A stretch of DNA of 22,775 nt from Caulobacteraceae bacterium (GTDB taxonomy: Bacteria > Pseudomonadota > Alphaproteobacteria > Caulobacterales > Caulobacteraceae). The notes beneath the pieces were generated by a model. That model was not told the origin of the DNA and ran no database searches. It was given only the letters and a program-made list of their open reading frames with translations. Every line of letters starts with the position of its first letter. The stretch's first letter is position 1. The DNA is taken from NCBI GenBank assembly GCA_947484535.1, contig CANKPO010000001.1:1-22775 (forward strand), in the 5' to 3' direction. The translations under genes were made by a program, and so were the position numbers. Of this stretch, positions 1-7,560 are shown piece after piece.

Positions 1-107
1 GCGATCACCACCTTGGCACCGCGCAAGACTGCGCCGTGCGCTAGGGCTAGGCCAATGCCACTGGCTCCGCCAGTGATCACAGCGACCTTATCGATAAAGC
101 TATCCAT
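1..107 (-). CDS. Short-chain dehydrogenase/reductase, N-terminal fragment
   Basis: Only the first 35 codons are in the window; the gene runs off the left edge. The minus-strand reading from the ATG at 107 begins MDSFIDKVAVITGGASGIGL. It contains the TGGASGIG glycine-rich motif that binds the NAD(P) phosphates in classical SDR enzymes, preceded by the first beta strand (VAVIT) and followed by a helix and second strand (AKVVIA). The class is therefore clear, but the substrate cannot be inferred. The ribosome site is weak (AAGG about 13 bases upstream). The gene lies downstream of, and in the same direction as, the TonB receptor ending at 408, but about 300 bases and a probable terminator separate them, so I treat it as an independent transcript. 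Confidence 0.85.
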   Translation of the reverse strand, partial: MDSFIDKVAVITGGASGIGLALAHGAVLRGAKVVI

Positions 108-232
108 GGGAGTCTAGACCTTCTGAAGTCGGCTTGGTGCCAAGGCGGCGACGCTATTCAGTAGGTGAGATAAATCATCCAAGGGTGAACGCCATGCCAA
201 ATTTGCCGCGCGCAGAGCGTTGCATTCTGGCT

Positions 233-250
233 AGAACCCCTAGGGTTTCT
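233..250. promoter_or_regulatory. Near-perfect 18-bp palindrome, possible operator
   Basis: AGAACCCCTAGGGTTTCT matches its own reverse complement at 16 of 18 positions and is centred on CCCTAGGG. It lies about 126 bases upstream of the SDR start on the minus strand. Its symmetry and position suit a dimeric repressor or activator site, but no cognate regulator is identifiable here. A chance palindrome cannot be excluded. Confidence 0.35.
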
Positions 251-315
251 TGCGATGACTAGGAGGGGTGGGGCCAAAAGCCCGGTTTGCGCGCCTAGGA
301 CGATAGGGCGAAACG

Positions 316-390
316 ATGGATCAGACTGTTCTAAAAAAGATTATCAGCGACCTTAGGCAAGGTGGAAACCCTGCATCACCGGGGAAATGA
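316..390 (+). CDS. Possible 24-residue small protein
   Basis: An ATG at 316 opens a 24-codon frame ending in TGA at 388-390. The predicted peptide starts MDQTVLKKIISDLRQ and ends GGNPASPGK. An AGGG at 305-308 is seven bases upstream, a good Shine-Dalgarno position. The first 15 residues could form an amphipathic helix. The frame runs antisense into the hairpin that ends the neighbouring receptor transcript, and its stop codon lies in the right arm of that hairpin. No homology is recognised. It could equally be a chance frame or the remnant of a longer gene. Confidence 0.2.
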   Translation: MDQTVLKKIISDLRQGGNPASPGK

Positions 391-397
391 TGCAGGG
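369..397 (-). terminator. Probable terminator of the first TonB receptor gene
   Basis: A perfect 10-bp inverted repeat, CCCTGCATCA and TGATGCAGGG, with a 9-base loop lies 10 bases after the receptor stop codon. On the minus strand the stem is followed by only three T residues (TTTCC), so as an intrinsic terminator it is weak. It may also serve as a 3' end stabiliser. Confidence 0.55.
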
Positions 398-407
398 CTC
401 CTTGGGC

Positions 408-2639
408 CTAGAACTTGGTGGACAATGAGACGTAGAAGCTACGTGGCTTGCCTTCGAACGGATAGCCGAAATAGTATTTTGGGCTAGCCGTCGTATATTC
501 ACCGCGGTTGAAGGCCGAACCGAAGATTTGGGTGCCAAAGCCGTAACGCTCAGCATATTTCTCGTCCAACAGGTTGACGAACCGAAGTTGGACCTGATGT
601 TGGCGCTCTGCACCCATGAAGTAGTTCACAGTGGCATTGACGACCGTGTAGTTACCAAAGTTCTTGCGGAAAGATGGGCGACCGGCAACCGACAGGCCAC
701 CTGTTGACCATTCTGATCCTTGCATGCGAGGCATCACAACCAGGTTCAGCCTTTGATCATCAGACATCCAGGACATGGTGCCATTGATGAACCATGATGG
801 CGTCTCATTGATCTGCTCACCTTTGAACAGGCCGCTGGTCAAGGAGGCGTCTTGAGCGGTGTAACCAAGGCTCATGCGCCAGTTACGACCCACATTGACA
901 TCCACATCCGCCGTTGCGCCCAAAATACTGGTCAGAGCGGTATTGTTGAAGAATGTGTTACGCGCCGCAAATCCGTTGCCAGCAGGGATAGGAAAGCCTG
1001 TCGTGCCTTGAATACGAGCGGTAATCTCGGTCTTGAAACCGCCGAGCTCAACGGACACAGCCACATCATCGAACTGGCGATTGAAACCGACAGCGCCGTT
1101 ATAAGTCTTGGTTTCCTCAGGCAACAGATTGGGGTTACCCACTGAGGTCGAGGTTTCGTTGTTCAGCTCTGTCGTGCGTGGCAGGCTGTAGGAGGTGCCG
1201 CCGTTGCCGCGGACATAGACGCCGCCCCACACAGGCTGCTTGAAGCCCAGTTTCCAGATCGTCTTATTATCCGAGCTTTGCAAAAAGTCGGTTCTGATAG
1301 CCACTGAAATGGCGGTTTCTGGGCTGAAGGGAAGCTTGGGACGAAGGTCAACAAAAAGGCCCGTGGTGGTGTTGGCTTCGTTGCCGACGGGATATTGGGC
1401 GGCCGAGTCATCTTGATATTTGACCGTCTGGATGCCGGCGACGAACTCAAGATATTCACCCATATTGACCGTATTGCGCACGGTCATGCCCATTTCTTTG
1501 AAACCGGCTCGTGGCTGATTGCTAGCACCAAAGCCGCGATATGGGCCGTTGGAGAACACCTTGCCTGAATAGGCACCAAAGGCGACCATCTTGTTGGTTG
1601 ATGGGTTAAGACAACCGGCCGTGACCTTACAGATATCAGGATAGAGCTCGGTGTTCCAAATCTTAGGGTTGGTGAAATAGCCTGTGACTTCAGTCAATAG
1701 GGCAGGCGACCAACGCTTTTCGAAAGAGGCGTCGATGATTGGATAACGCACGGTGTTGGGCGAGTGAATTTCGCGGTCTGGGAACGCATCTTGGAACCAA
1801 GATTCGGTATATTCGGCATTGACCCGCAGAGCCGTCTCATTGTCGATCTGCCAAAGATATTTTAGGCCAACATCGTTACGGTTGGTTGGATATTCTTGAA
1901 CACCGCCGGCCGCTGCAACGTTATCGACAAGGTCTTTTGGATTATAAATACGAGGATTGTCGGTCGCTTGCATGCTGCCATAGGCCATCAGGCTATGCTT
2001 ACCGGCCTCGTCGATTGGGAAGGCGAAGTTGCCCCAAATTTCGCGCGACTGGAACGAACCATAGCTGACGCCCAATTCACCCTTGCGGGTTCCGTCGGGC
2101 CGCTTGCTGACCAGACTGACGACACCAATACCGCCGTTACTTCCGTAAAAAAGGCTGTTGCCGCCGCGGAAAACCTCGACGCGTTCGATCATGTGCGGAT
2201 CGATCGTTGTGGAGCTCCAGATATCTTCTAGGGCAGGGCCGCGGTCGTAAAGGGGCACGCCGTCACGAATGACCAAGGTGTCGCGGTCGCCGCCGCCGTC
2301 GAGGCGGATCGTATATTCACCCTCGTCAGGCGAGTAACCGATATTGACGCCCTTGACCAAGAACTGGGCCAATTCCGCAAAGTTGGCTGCGCCACTCATG
2401 CGAATATCTTCTGCCGATACGACCTGAACCGCATTACCGAACTTTACGGCTTCAACGGCCTTAACGCTGGCAAAGACCTTCTTTTCAGCGGTGACGACAA
2501 CCTCTTCGTCACGCGCCGTTTTGGTCGGGGCCTCGGCATCCGCCGCACTGATTTCTGCGAAAGCCAAGCTTGGAATGGCACAAGAGACCATGAGCAAGGC
2601 ATAAAGCCGCCGGTGACGTCGCACTGTGTTGTTACTCAT
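408..2639 (-). CDS. TonB-dependent outer-membrane receptor (putative organophosphate uptake)
   Basis: This 743-residue protein is an outer-membrane TonB-gated receptor, with an N-terminal plug and a 22-strand barrel by family knowledge. I chose the ATG at 2639: it is preceded by GAGGGAAAA and begins a clear signal peptide (residues 1-28, ending PSLAFA), whereas an upstream in-frame start at 2705 would add 22 charged residues before it. A TonB box (EEVVVTAEK) is near residues 45-53 and the plug follows. The C-terminus is a barrel strand ending in Phe (YVSLSTKF), the usual assembly signal. The gene diverges from the HAD phosphatase, and a Pho-box-like element lies about 125-140 bases upstream. 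The substrate is inferred from context: adjacent HAD phosphatase, PhnDCE importer and secreted phosphoesterase suggest a phosphorylated organic compound rather than iron. Confidence 0.9.
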   Translation of the reverse strand: MSNNTVRRHRRLYALLMVSCAIPSLAFAEISAADAEAPTKTARDEEVVVTAEKKVFASVKAVEAVKFGNAVQVVSAEDIRMSGAANFAELAQFLVKGVNIGYSPDEGEYTIRLDGGGDRDTLVIRDGVPLYDRGPALEDIWSSTTIDPHMIERVEVFRGGNSLFYGSNGGIGVVSLVSKRPDGTRKGELGVSYGSFQSREIWGNFAFPIDEAGKHSLMAYGSMQATDNPRIYNPKDLVDNVAAAGGVQEYPTNRNDVGLKYLWQIDNETALRVNAEYTESWFQDAFPDREIHSPNTVRYPIIDASFEKRWSPALLTEVTGYFTNPKIWNTELYPDICKVTAGCLNPSTNKMVAFGAYSGKVFSNGPYRGFGASNQPRAGFKEMGMTVRNTVNMGEYLEFVAGIQTVKYQDDSAAQYPVGNEANTTTGLFVDLRPKLPFSPETAISVAIRTDFLQSSDNKTIWKLGFKQPVWGGVYVRGNGGTSYSLPRTTELNNETSTSVGNPNLLPEETKTYNGAVGFNRQFDDVAVSVELGGFKTEITARIQGTTGFPIPAGNGFAARNTFFNNTALTSILGATADVDVNVGRNWRMSLGYTAQDASLTSGLFKGEQINETPSWFINGTMSWMSDDQRLNLVVMPRMQGSEWSTGGLSVAGRPSFRKNFGNYTVVNATVNYFMGAERQHQVQLRFVNLLDEKYAERYGFGTQIFGSAFNRGEYTTASPKYYFGYPFEGKPRSFYVSLSTKF

Positions 2640-2761
2640 TTTTCCCTCGTTTTGCGATGACTTATGTTCATCGTGAGACCGCGACCTGCGATCTGCAGCC
2701 CGCATGAAATCACTGATAAGGGCGAGATAGGCGCAATTGATGACGCGAGATTACAATTCCC

Positions 2762-2779
2762 ATGACATTTAAATGAAAA
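2762..2779 (-). promoter_or_regulatory. Pho-box-like direct repeat upstream of TonB receptor
   Basis: Read on the minus strand this is TTTTCAT-TTAA-ATGTCAT: two 7-mers separated by 4 bases. It matches the Pho-box pattern CTGTCAT-N4-CTGTCAT at 11 of 14 positions. A plausible -10 hexamer, TAATCT (2753-2748), starts 8 bases downstream, slightly closer than in well-studied enterobacterial PhoB promoters. A near-identical element occurs at 7543-7560. The assignment to PhoB is by pattern only. Confidence 0.65.
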
Positions 2780-2813
2780 TATTTCAATTTGACGTGACGA
2801 ATAATTGAATATT
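2778..2813. repeat. AT-rich inverted repeat in divergent control region
   Basis: AATATTTCAATT (2778-2789) and AATTGAATATT (2803-2813) are inverted copies that differ by one extra T. The spacer includes TTGACG (2789-2794), a possible -35 element for the HAD phosphatase gene, and TATTTA (2810-2815) could be part of its -10 although the spacing of 15 is short. The repeat could be an operator, for example for the nearby RpiR-type regulator. That link is speculative. Confidence 0.35.
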
Positions 2814-2867
2814 TAAGGGCGCCACAGATTGATTTTGAACTGACCCGATTGAGGCTGGAATCCCGTA

Positions 2868-3638
2868 ATGGCTGAGCCTACTGAACCCCATCTGCAGACC
2901 CTGTCGCAGGCTCAGGCCATCTTGCTCGATTGGGACGGGTGCCTTGCCTATGCCAATCGTCCGCACGCGGCCGCTCTTGAATTCATTAGGCAATATGATC
3001 GGCGGGTCGTGATTGTTTCTAATAATTCGACCCTGCTGCCCGGAGATATTTCCGAGATTCTCGCCCGGTCAGGCGTCGATCTCGATGAAGGCCGGATATT
3101 GCTTGCTGGCGCTGAAGCTCTTCGGCTTGTCTCTGCATCTCGCCCTGGGCCCACCATGGTCTTGGGGCCACCACGGATGAAGGCCCTCGCCCATCGATTG
3201 GCTATTGAACTGGTCCGAGATCGCGCCGAGGTTATTGTCCTGTTGCGCGACACACACTTTTCCTATTCCAAGCTGGAGCGCACAGTTAAGGCGCTGGTTA
3301 GCGGCGCGCGGTTGGTGGTCGCAAATCCAGATCTGTCTCACCCCGGTTCTGAGGGCGAGCCCATACCCGAAACAGGCGCATTGCTTGCCGCGATTGCGGC
3401 CTGCGTCGATCTTTCCACCATCGATATGACGGTGATTGGGAAACCTAACCCGCACCTGTTTTTAAGGGCCTGTGAAACCCTTGGGGCCCAGCCCGAACGG
3501 TCGGTGATGATCGGTGATAATCCGGTGACCGATATTGACGGCGCCGAGAGGCTGGGCATGGCGTCAATTCTCGTCGAGCCAGGCTCTGACCTTTGCCTCA
3601 GTGATCTCATCGTCCCCCAAGATGGGCGCTCGCTTTAG
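2868..3638 (+). CDS. HAD superfamily IIA (NagD-like) phosphatase
   Basis: A 256-residue cytoplasmic phosphatase without a signal peptide. All four HAD motifs are visible: motif I LLDWDGCL with nucleophile D21 and general acid D23, motif II SNNS from S51, motif III lysine K192 in GKPNPHLF, and motif IV GDNPVTDIDGA with D217 and D222 for magnesium. ANPD near residue 152 and the cap between motifs II and III fit subfamily IIA (NagD, p-nitrophenylphosphatase, glycerol-phosphate phosphatase type). The ATG at 2868 has a GAGG 13 bases upstream and GGA nearer, a modest ribosome site. It is divergent from the TonB receptor and nearly touches the convergent regulator gene, with 2 bases between them. 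Inferred role: release of phosphate from an ester imported by PhnDCE. Lack of the phosphonatase signature lysine region makes phosphonoacetaldehyde hydrolase unlikely. Confidence 0.88.
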   Translation: MAEPTEPHLQTLSQAQAILLDWDGCLAYANRPHAAALEFIRQYDRRVVIVSNNSTLLPGDISEILARSGVDLDEGRILLAGAEALRLVSASRPGPTMVLGPPRMKALAHRLAIELVRDRAEVIVLLRDTHFSYSKLERTVKALVSGARLVVANPDLSHPGSEGEPIPETGALLAAIAACVDLSTIDMTVIGKPNPHLFLRACETLGAQPERSVMIGDNPVTDIDGAERLGMASILVEPGSDLCLSDLIVPQDGRSL

Positions 3639-3640
3639 GG

Positions 3641-4501
3641 TCAAAACCGCTTGATGGATAGGACCTCAAAGGTCTGCTGCAGGGTCTCAGTCGCGCGGTC
3701 ATAATCGGCAAGGGCAAGGGCGGCGATCAAGGCATCGATGACGCAGAGCTGAGCGATCCGGCTGGTCATGGCCTCTGTGCGAAACTTGGTTTCCCGCGCC
3801 ATCGTAAAGAGCGTCACATCGGCGCTGGCTTGAATGGGCGAGCGCGCGAAATTGGTAATGACAACCGTCTTGGCACCGGCCTCTTTTGCGAGCTGAGTCG
3901 AGGTTACGGTCTCATGCGTAGAACCAGAATGCGAGATGGTTAGGACCGCGACGTCGGGTCCTGTGCGTGAGGCGCTGATGGCTTGGATGTGGCTATCTGT
4001 GACAACCTTAACGTCCAGGCCGATCCTGAGCATGCGATAGTGGGCGTCTTCGGCAATGGGTGCTGAAGAGCCTATACCGTAGATTTCAATGCGCTTGGCC
4101 GATCGCAAAATATCGACCGCGAGCTGAATTTGCTTGGGATCCAGTACCGACAGGGTGTCGCGTAGAGCCTGAATGCCAGAGTGAAATATTTTGCGGCAGA
4201 CCAGCTCGGGATCATCATCCCGAGTGAGATCTTCATGAATATATTGGACGGGCTGCACGACCTCTTGGGCCAGGCTGAGCTTGAGTTGTTGAAAGCCAGA
4301 CATGCCAATGGTCTGGCAAAAATTGATGACACTGCCTTGGCTAACACCAGAGGCTTCGGCCAATTCCGTGACAGACAGCTTCACAACCTCAGAAGGATCC
4401 AGAAGAATATAGTCAGCAATGGCCTGGGCACTGGGCCCAAGGCTCTTATAGCGACTGCGGATCCGCGAAATGACGTGCTCAACCGGGGCCTGATCTGACA
4501 T
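3641..4501 (-). CDS. MurR/RpiR family transcriptional regulator (HTH + SIS domain)
   Basis: A 286-residue DNA-binding regulator. An N-terminal RpiR-type helix-turn-helix lies at about residues 5-80; VTELAEASGVSQGSVINFCQ is the recognition region. A C-terminal SIS sugar-phosphate isomerase fold follows at about 120-260, with IYGIGSSAPIAED and the ISHSGSTHETV loop that typically holds the phosphosugar phosphate. I chose the ATG at 4501. A TTG at 4543 would extend the frame by 14 residues, but the family alignment does not need them; the ATG itself has no strong ribosome site, so the start is not certain. It lies downstream of phnDCE in the same direction with a 136-base gap and is convergent with the HAD phosphatase. 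The family usually senses a phosphorylated sugar, which argues that such a compound is the inducer here. Confidence 0.88.
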   Translation of the reverse strand: MSDQAPVEHVISRIRSRYKSLGPSAQAIADYILLDPSEVVKLSVTELAEASGVSQGSVINFCQTIGMSGFQQLKLSLAQEVVQPVQYIHEDLTRDDDPELVCRKIFHSGIQALRDTLSVLDPKQIQLAVDILRSAKRIEIYGIGSSAPIAEDAHYRMLRIGLDVKVVTDSHIQAISASRTGPDVAVLTISHSGSTHETVTSTQLAKEAGAKTVVITNFARSPIQASADVTLFTMARETKFRTEAMTSRIAQLCVIDALIAALALADYDRATETLQQTFEVLSIKRF

Positions 4502-4593
4502 TCTAGGACGGTATCTTGTCTTTTTGTCGACTGGATTATCCAAAGTTCAAGTCCGTATCTGGAATTGGGTTTGAGTCGCAAAAAGCAATGTCA

Positions 4594-4608
4594 GTCTTAT
4601 CGATAGAC
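4594..4608. promoter_or_regulatory. Imperfect palindrome between phnE and the RpiR-type regulator
   Basis: GTCTTATCGATAGAC matches its reverse complement at 13 of 15 positions, centred on ATCGAT. It lies about 93 bases upstream of the regulator ATG and could be an autoregulatory operator. This is inferred from symmetry and location only. Confidence 0.3.
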
Positions 4609-4610
4609 CG

Positions 4611-4635
4611 GTTCGAAACAAGCAGTCGCTCGAAC
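4611..4635 (-). repeat. Hairpin just after phnE stop codon
   Basis: GTTCGA and TCGAAC form a 6-bp stem with a 13-base loop, starting 2 bases after the phnE stop on the minus strand. No T-tract follows, so it is not a convincing intrinsic terminator. It could be a processing or stability element that separates phnDCE from the regulator on a shared transcript. Confidence 0.3.
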
Positions 4636-4637
4636 AT

Positions 4638-5654
4638 TCAAAAAAGTCGCCGCCTTAGTCTAGCCGACAGTTGGTCGATCACAAATACGGTACAAAAAAT
4701 GCCGACGAGGATGGTTGCGACATGGTGGTAATTGTACATGTCGAACCGGCCCTTAAGCTCTTGGCCAATGCCTCCCGCCCCAACCAGTCCAATCACCGTG
4801 GCCATGCGAAAGTTCCGGTCAAGAACATAGAGGGTGTATGCAATATATTGCGGCATGACCTGGGGTAGGATCGCGAAACGAAGGACCTTGATCCGGTTTG
4901 CACCGACCGCTGTAAGCGCCTCTTGGGGCTTGGTGTCGGCATTTTCTATATCTTCTGCGTAGAATTTCCCCAAAAAACCCGCCGCATGAAGGGCTAAGGC
5001 TAAAACCCCCGCGATGGGGCCAAACCCATAGGCCAATACCAGAAAGAGTGCGCTAACCAGTTCAGGGATGGCGCGCAGGAAGCTGACGATGCTTCTGGCT
5101 ACGGTATAGATCAGTCGGTTAGGGGCCATGTTCGAGGCGCTGAAAAAGGCCAGCGGCAGACTGATCAGGATCGCGATGACCGTGCCCCACAAAGCGATCT
5201 CTAGGGTCTCGACCAGCTTGACCGCGACATGGCGCAAATAGCCCAAGGGCTCGACCAGATATTCGGCGGTTTCTGAGACCGAGTCCATCTGCAGGGTGTC
5301 AGGATTGAGGGTTTGGGTCTGTTTCGTGCGCGTCTCGATATGGGCGAGCCATGGCAGGCGAGCACGATCAAAACCCTCAATTCGGCCGACTTCTGTCGTC
5401 TCAGAAATCTGTAATGGCCACAGTGAAGTGCCGATTTTGGAGAGGCCTTGAGCGACCTGCGACTCGCCTTGACCAGTTGCGGTCACACTCACCGCTGACG
5501 CCGTCAGTTGGACCATCCGGCCCATTTCAACATTGCGCCCGGTTACCAACAGGATGGCAATGATGAGGCAAAACAGTCCTATACCCTTAAGGCTTAGGGC
5601 CTTTGGATAGGCCCATTGCGTTTCTTGCGAAAGGCCTGCGCGCGGTGGGTTCAC
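4638..5654 (-). CDS. phnE: Phosphonate/phosphate-ester ABC transporter permease PhnE
   Basis: A 338-residue inner-membrane permease of the PhnE family. A first membrane segment lies at about residues 23-40 (IGLFCLIIAILLVTG), followed by a periplasmic stretch of roughly 90 residues with ETRTKQTQTLNP, as seen in longer alphaproteobacterial PhnE proteins. The transporter core then has about five membrane segments, including WGTVIAILISLPLAFF and the EAA loop (EALTAVGANRIKVLRFAILP) that docks the ATPase. The GTG start overlaps the phnC stop in a 4-base GTGA, with GGAG nine bases upstream inside phnC, so translation is coupled. It works with PhnC and PhnD. The family imports phosphonates, phosphite or related esters; which one is not readable from the permease. 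Only one permease gene is present. Confidence 0.92.
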   Translation of the reverse strand: MNPPRAGLSQETQWAYPKALSLKGIGLFCLIIAILLVTGRNVEMGRMVQLTASAVSVTATGQGESQVAQGLSKIGTSLWPLQISETTEVGRIEGFDRARLPWLAHIETRTKQTQTLNPDTLQMDSVSETAEYLVEPLGYLRHVAVKLVETLEIALWGTVIAILISLPLAFFSASNMAPNRLIYTVARSIVSFLRAIPELVSALFLVLAYGFGPIAGVLALALHAAGFLGKFYAEDIENADTKPQEALTAVGANRIKVLRFAILPQVMPQYIAYTLYVLDRNFRMATVIGLVGAGGIGQELKGRFDMYNYHHVATILVGIFCTVFVIDQLSARLRRRLF

Positions 5655-6412
5655 GCCAAGGGCTCCAGGTCATAGATGGCCGAAAAGTCGTCATCACTCA
5701 GATTTTCGACGGGCGAATCAAAGATTAGGGCCCCGCGCTGAAGACCGACAATCTGATCGGCGTGCTCACGCGCTAATGCGACCTGATGCAGGCTGCAAAG
5801 AACTGTCACGCCTCGAAGCCGTGCGGCTTGACGCAAGAGTTCCATAATTTCCTGACTAATTCTTGGGTCCAGGCTGGCGACAGGTTCATCGGCGACAATG
5901 ATCTGAGGGTCCAGCATCAACGCGCGCGCTATGCCTACACGTTGACGCTGACCACCCGATAGGTCTCCAGCCCGGCGCTGCAGATGTTCCGGAGACAATC
6001 CGACAGACTGTAAAAGCTCACAGGCCTTGGTTTTGAAATGGTCTGGATAGAGACCGAGCAGGGCCCGCCAAGTCGGTATCTCGGCCAGAGCGCCGCCCAT
6101 CATGTTTTCCGCGACACTGGCGCGGTCCACCAATCCAAACTGTTGATGGATCATGCTGACCTTTCGTCTGATCTGGGGCAAAACCTTGTCCGTCACCGCC
6201 TCTCCGTCGATGAAAACCTCGCCTGATGTCGGCGTCGCCAAACCATTGACGCAGCGCAGTAGGGTTGATTTGCCACTGCCGGATGGACCTAGCAGGACGC
6301 AGAAGGCACCCCGCGCCACGTCAAAACTGACCCCCTTCAGCGCCTGGGTCCCGTCCGGAAATGTCTTGCTAACTGCTCTAAAGCCGACATGGGCCGGTTT
6401 TGAGGCCGTCAA
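5651..6412 (-). CDS. phnC: Phosphonate/phosphate-ester ABC transporter ATPase PhnC
   Basis: A 253-residue ABC ATPase on the cytoplasmic face of the importer. Walker A GPSGSGKST is at 42-50, Q-loop Q90, signature LSGGQ at 151-155, Walker B IIVADEP at 171-177, D-loop SLD at 180-182, and the switch histidine in CSLHQV. The start is a TTG at 6412: it overlaps the phnD stop codon (TTGA), no ATG or GTG precedes the ABC fold, and the N-terminus then fits the family length. The nearest Shine-Dalgarno-like sequence is an AAGG 12 bases upstream, so translation probably depends on ribosomes finishing phnD. Gene order is D-C-E rather than the classical C-D-E. Confidence 0.93.
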   Translation of the reverse strand: MTASKPAHVGFRAVSKTFPDGTQALKGVSFDVARGAFCVLLGPSGSGKSTLLRCVNGLATPTSGEVFIDGEAVTDKVLPQIRRKVSMIHQQFGLVDRASVAENMMGGALAEIPTWRALLGLYPDHFKTKACELLQSVGLSPEHLQRRAGDLSGGQRQRVGIARALMLDPQIIVADEPVASLDPRISQEIMELLRQAARLRGVTVLCSLHQVALAREHADQIVGLQRGALIFDSPVENLSDDDFSAIYDLEPLA

Positions 6413-7332
6413 GGTTTTGACGCCTTTTTTAGAATTTCGCCCTTCAAGCCATCATCGATCTGGGCCATCAGCTGTGCGGCTACGGCATATTTCTTTTCAG
6501 GAAAGGCCGTATCATAGCCATCGACCGTCTTTCCACCATAGCCACGGATCATGTCGGGTGAGACGCCGGGCGCGTGGGCTACATTGGCAAAGGCGGCCTT
6601 TAGCTTGAGCTTCATAGCGCTGGTTAAGCGGTTGCTCATGCCCAGTGGCGGGTTGGGGATCGGCGCGCTTCGCGCAATGACCCGATACTGACCGCTGGAT
6701 ATAGCGCCCTGATTGACGGCCTTTTCGTAGGAGTCGAAGGAGAGACCGGCCGCGTCGACCTGTCCCTGGGTCAGGGCGCCTAGGCTGTTTGCGTGACTGC
6801 CGGTCATCCTGATTGCACCAAGGTCTCGAATGGGATCCAGTTTGGCCTGCAGGATCATCGCCATGGGGAAGACGAATGAGGATCCTGAATTGATGTCGCC
6901 AAACGCGACCCTTTTACCCTTGAGGTCTTTGATGGTCTTGATGGACGAGGACGCCTTAACAAATATGCCTGCAAAATAGGTGGAGGAGCCCTTTTCAACC
7001 GCAACGGCCAGAAGGTCCGCGCAACCGCGTTGATGGGCCTGTACGTAAGAAATAGGTCCAAAAAATGCGATATCGGCTGACCCATTACACATCGCTTCGA
7101 CGACGGAATTGTAGGACTGCCCAACGCGGAGCTTGAACTGCAGGCCCGTCGTCTTGGTGACCGCATTAAAGACCGGCTGAAAGTCTGCCTTGGTGCCATC
7201 TTCGGTGCCGCCATCGGCAGGGATCAGAATTACCGTCAGGGGACGCGATATAGATCCTAAGGGCGCTGGGCCCGCAAAGGCGTAGGCCGGAGCCAATCCT
7301 ATTGCAGCGATGATTGCGATATGGCGCATCAT
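6409..7332 (-). CDS. phnD: Phosphate/phosphite/phosphonate-type ABC transporter substrate-binding protein PhnD
   Basis: A 307-residue periplasmic binding protein. The signal peptide covers about residues 1-20 (AYAFA before GPAPL). The type II binding-protein fold shows the family landmarks: LIPADGG after the first strand, MCNGSADIAFFGPISYVQA in lobe 1, the GDINSGSSFVFP anion-binding loop, and a second-lobe segment TGSHANSLGALTQGQVDAAG whose serine, histidine and asparagine are where PhnD-like proteins hold the phosphonate oxygens. Two adjacent ATG codons (7332, 7329) follow an AGGGATAGGGAC ribosome site. It is the first gene of phnDCE and is divergent from the secreted phosphoesterase across a 514-base control region. 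Ligand identity is uncertain: the family covers phosphite, aminoethylphosphonate, methylphosphonate and other small phospho-compounds. Confidence 0.92.
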   Translation of the reverse strand: MMRHIAIIAAIGLAPAYAFAGPAPLGSISRPLTVILIPADGGTEDGTKADFQPVFNAVTKTTGLQFKLRVGQSYNSVVEAMCNGSADIAFFGPISYVQAHQRGCADLLAVAVEKGSSTYFAGIFVKASSSIKTIKDLKGKRVAFGDINSGSSFVFPMAMILQAKLDPIRDLGAIRMTGSHANSLGALTQGQVDAAGLSFDSYEKAVNQGAISSGQYRVIARSAPIPNPPLGMSNRLTSAMKLKLKAAFANVAHAPGVSPDMIRGYGGKTVDGYDTAFPEKKYAVAAQLMAQIDDGLKGEILKKASKP

Positions 7333-7542
7333 GTCCCTATCCCTTTGTTTTCCGTGACCTGTGGCCCTCTCGGTAGACGCTTACCGTGTCAATCGTGTGA
7401 TGATATTCAGAAAATTGTCATAGTTCACATGAATTTAGTTCAAATTCTTTTTCGTCACGTTCCCTCAGAGGCTCAACCAGAGCCATTGGCACTGCCGCCC
7501 GTCAGCAACAAATGACGCGCCAATCGGCAGATTTCTTCGGTC

Positions 7543-7560
7543 AGTTCACTTAAATGTCAC
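7543..7560 (+). promoter_or_regulatory. Pho-box-like direct repeat with -10 element
   Basis: AGTTCAC-TTAA-ATGTCAC is a 7-4-7 direct repeat. It is followed after exactly 10 bases by TAGTTT (7571-7576), the spacing of classical PhoB-activated promoters. The orientation points to the phosphoesterase gene, giving a leader of roughly 265 bases. The core TTAAATGTCA and flanks nearly match the element upstream of the first TonB receptor. It may also influence phnD, which starts about 210 bases away on the other strand. Confidence 0.7.

Larger units (their letters stand above)
108..407. other. Intergenic region between SDR gene and TonB receptor
   Basis: This 300-base gap holds the hairpin that probably ends the receptor transcript (369-397), an 18-base near-palindrome (233-250) that could be an operator for the SDR gene, and a possible 24-codon plus-strand ORF (316-390). 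No RNA gene or larger coding region is visible. Confidence 0.6.

Noticed and set aside
266..283. GGGC...GCCC hairpin considered as a terminator
   Set aside because: Only a 4-bp stem, no T-tract on either strand, and no gene ending nearby.
2640..2705. N-terminal extension of the first TonB receptor from 2705
   Set aside because: It would place 22 charged residues before a clear signal peptide. The ATG at 2639 has its own GAGGG site.
4502..4543. TTG start extending the RpiR-type regulator by 14 residues
   Set aside because: The extra residues precede the normal family N-terminus. An ATG is available at 4501, although its ribosome site is weak.
7321..7515. 64-codon plus-strand frame overlapping the phnD start
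   Set aside because: It overlaps the phnD signal-peptide codons and ribosome site antisense, and shows no recognisable protein features.
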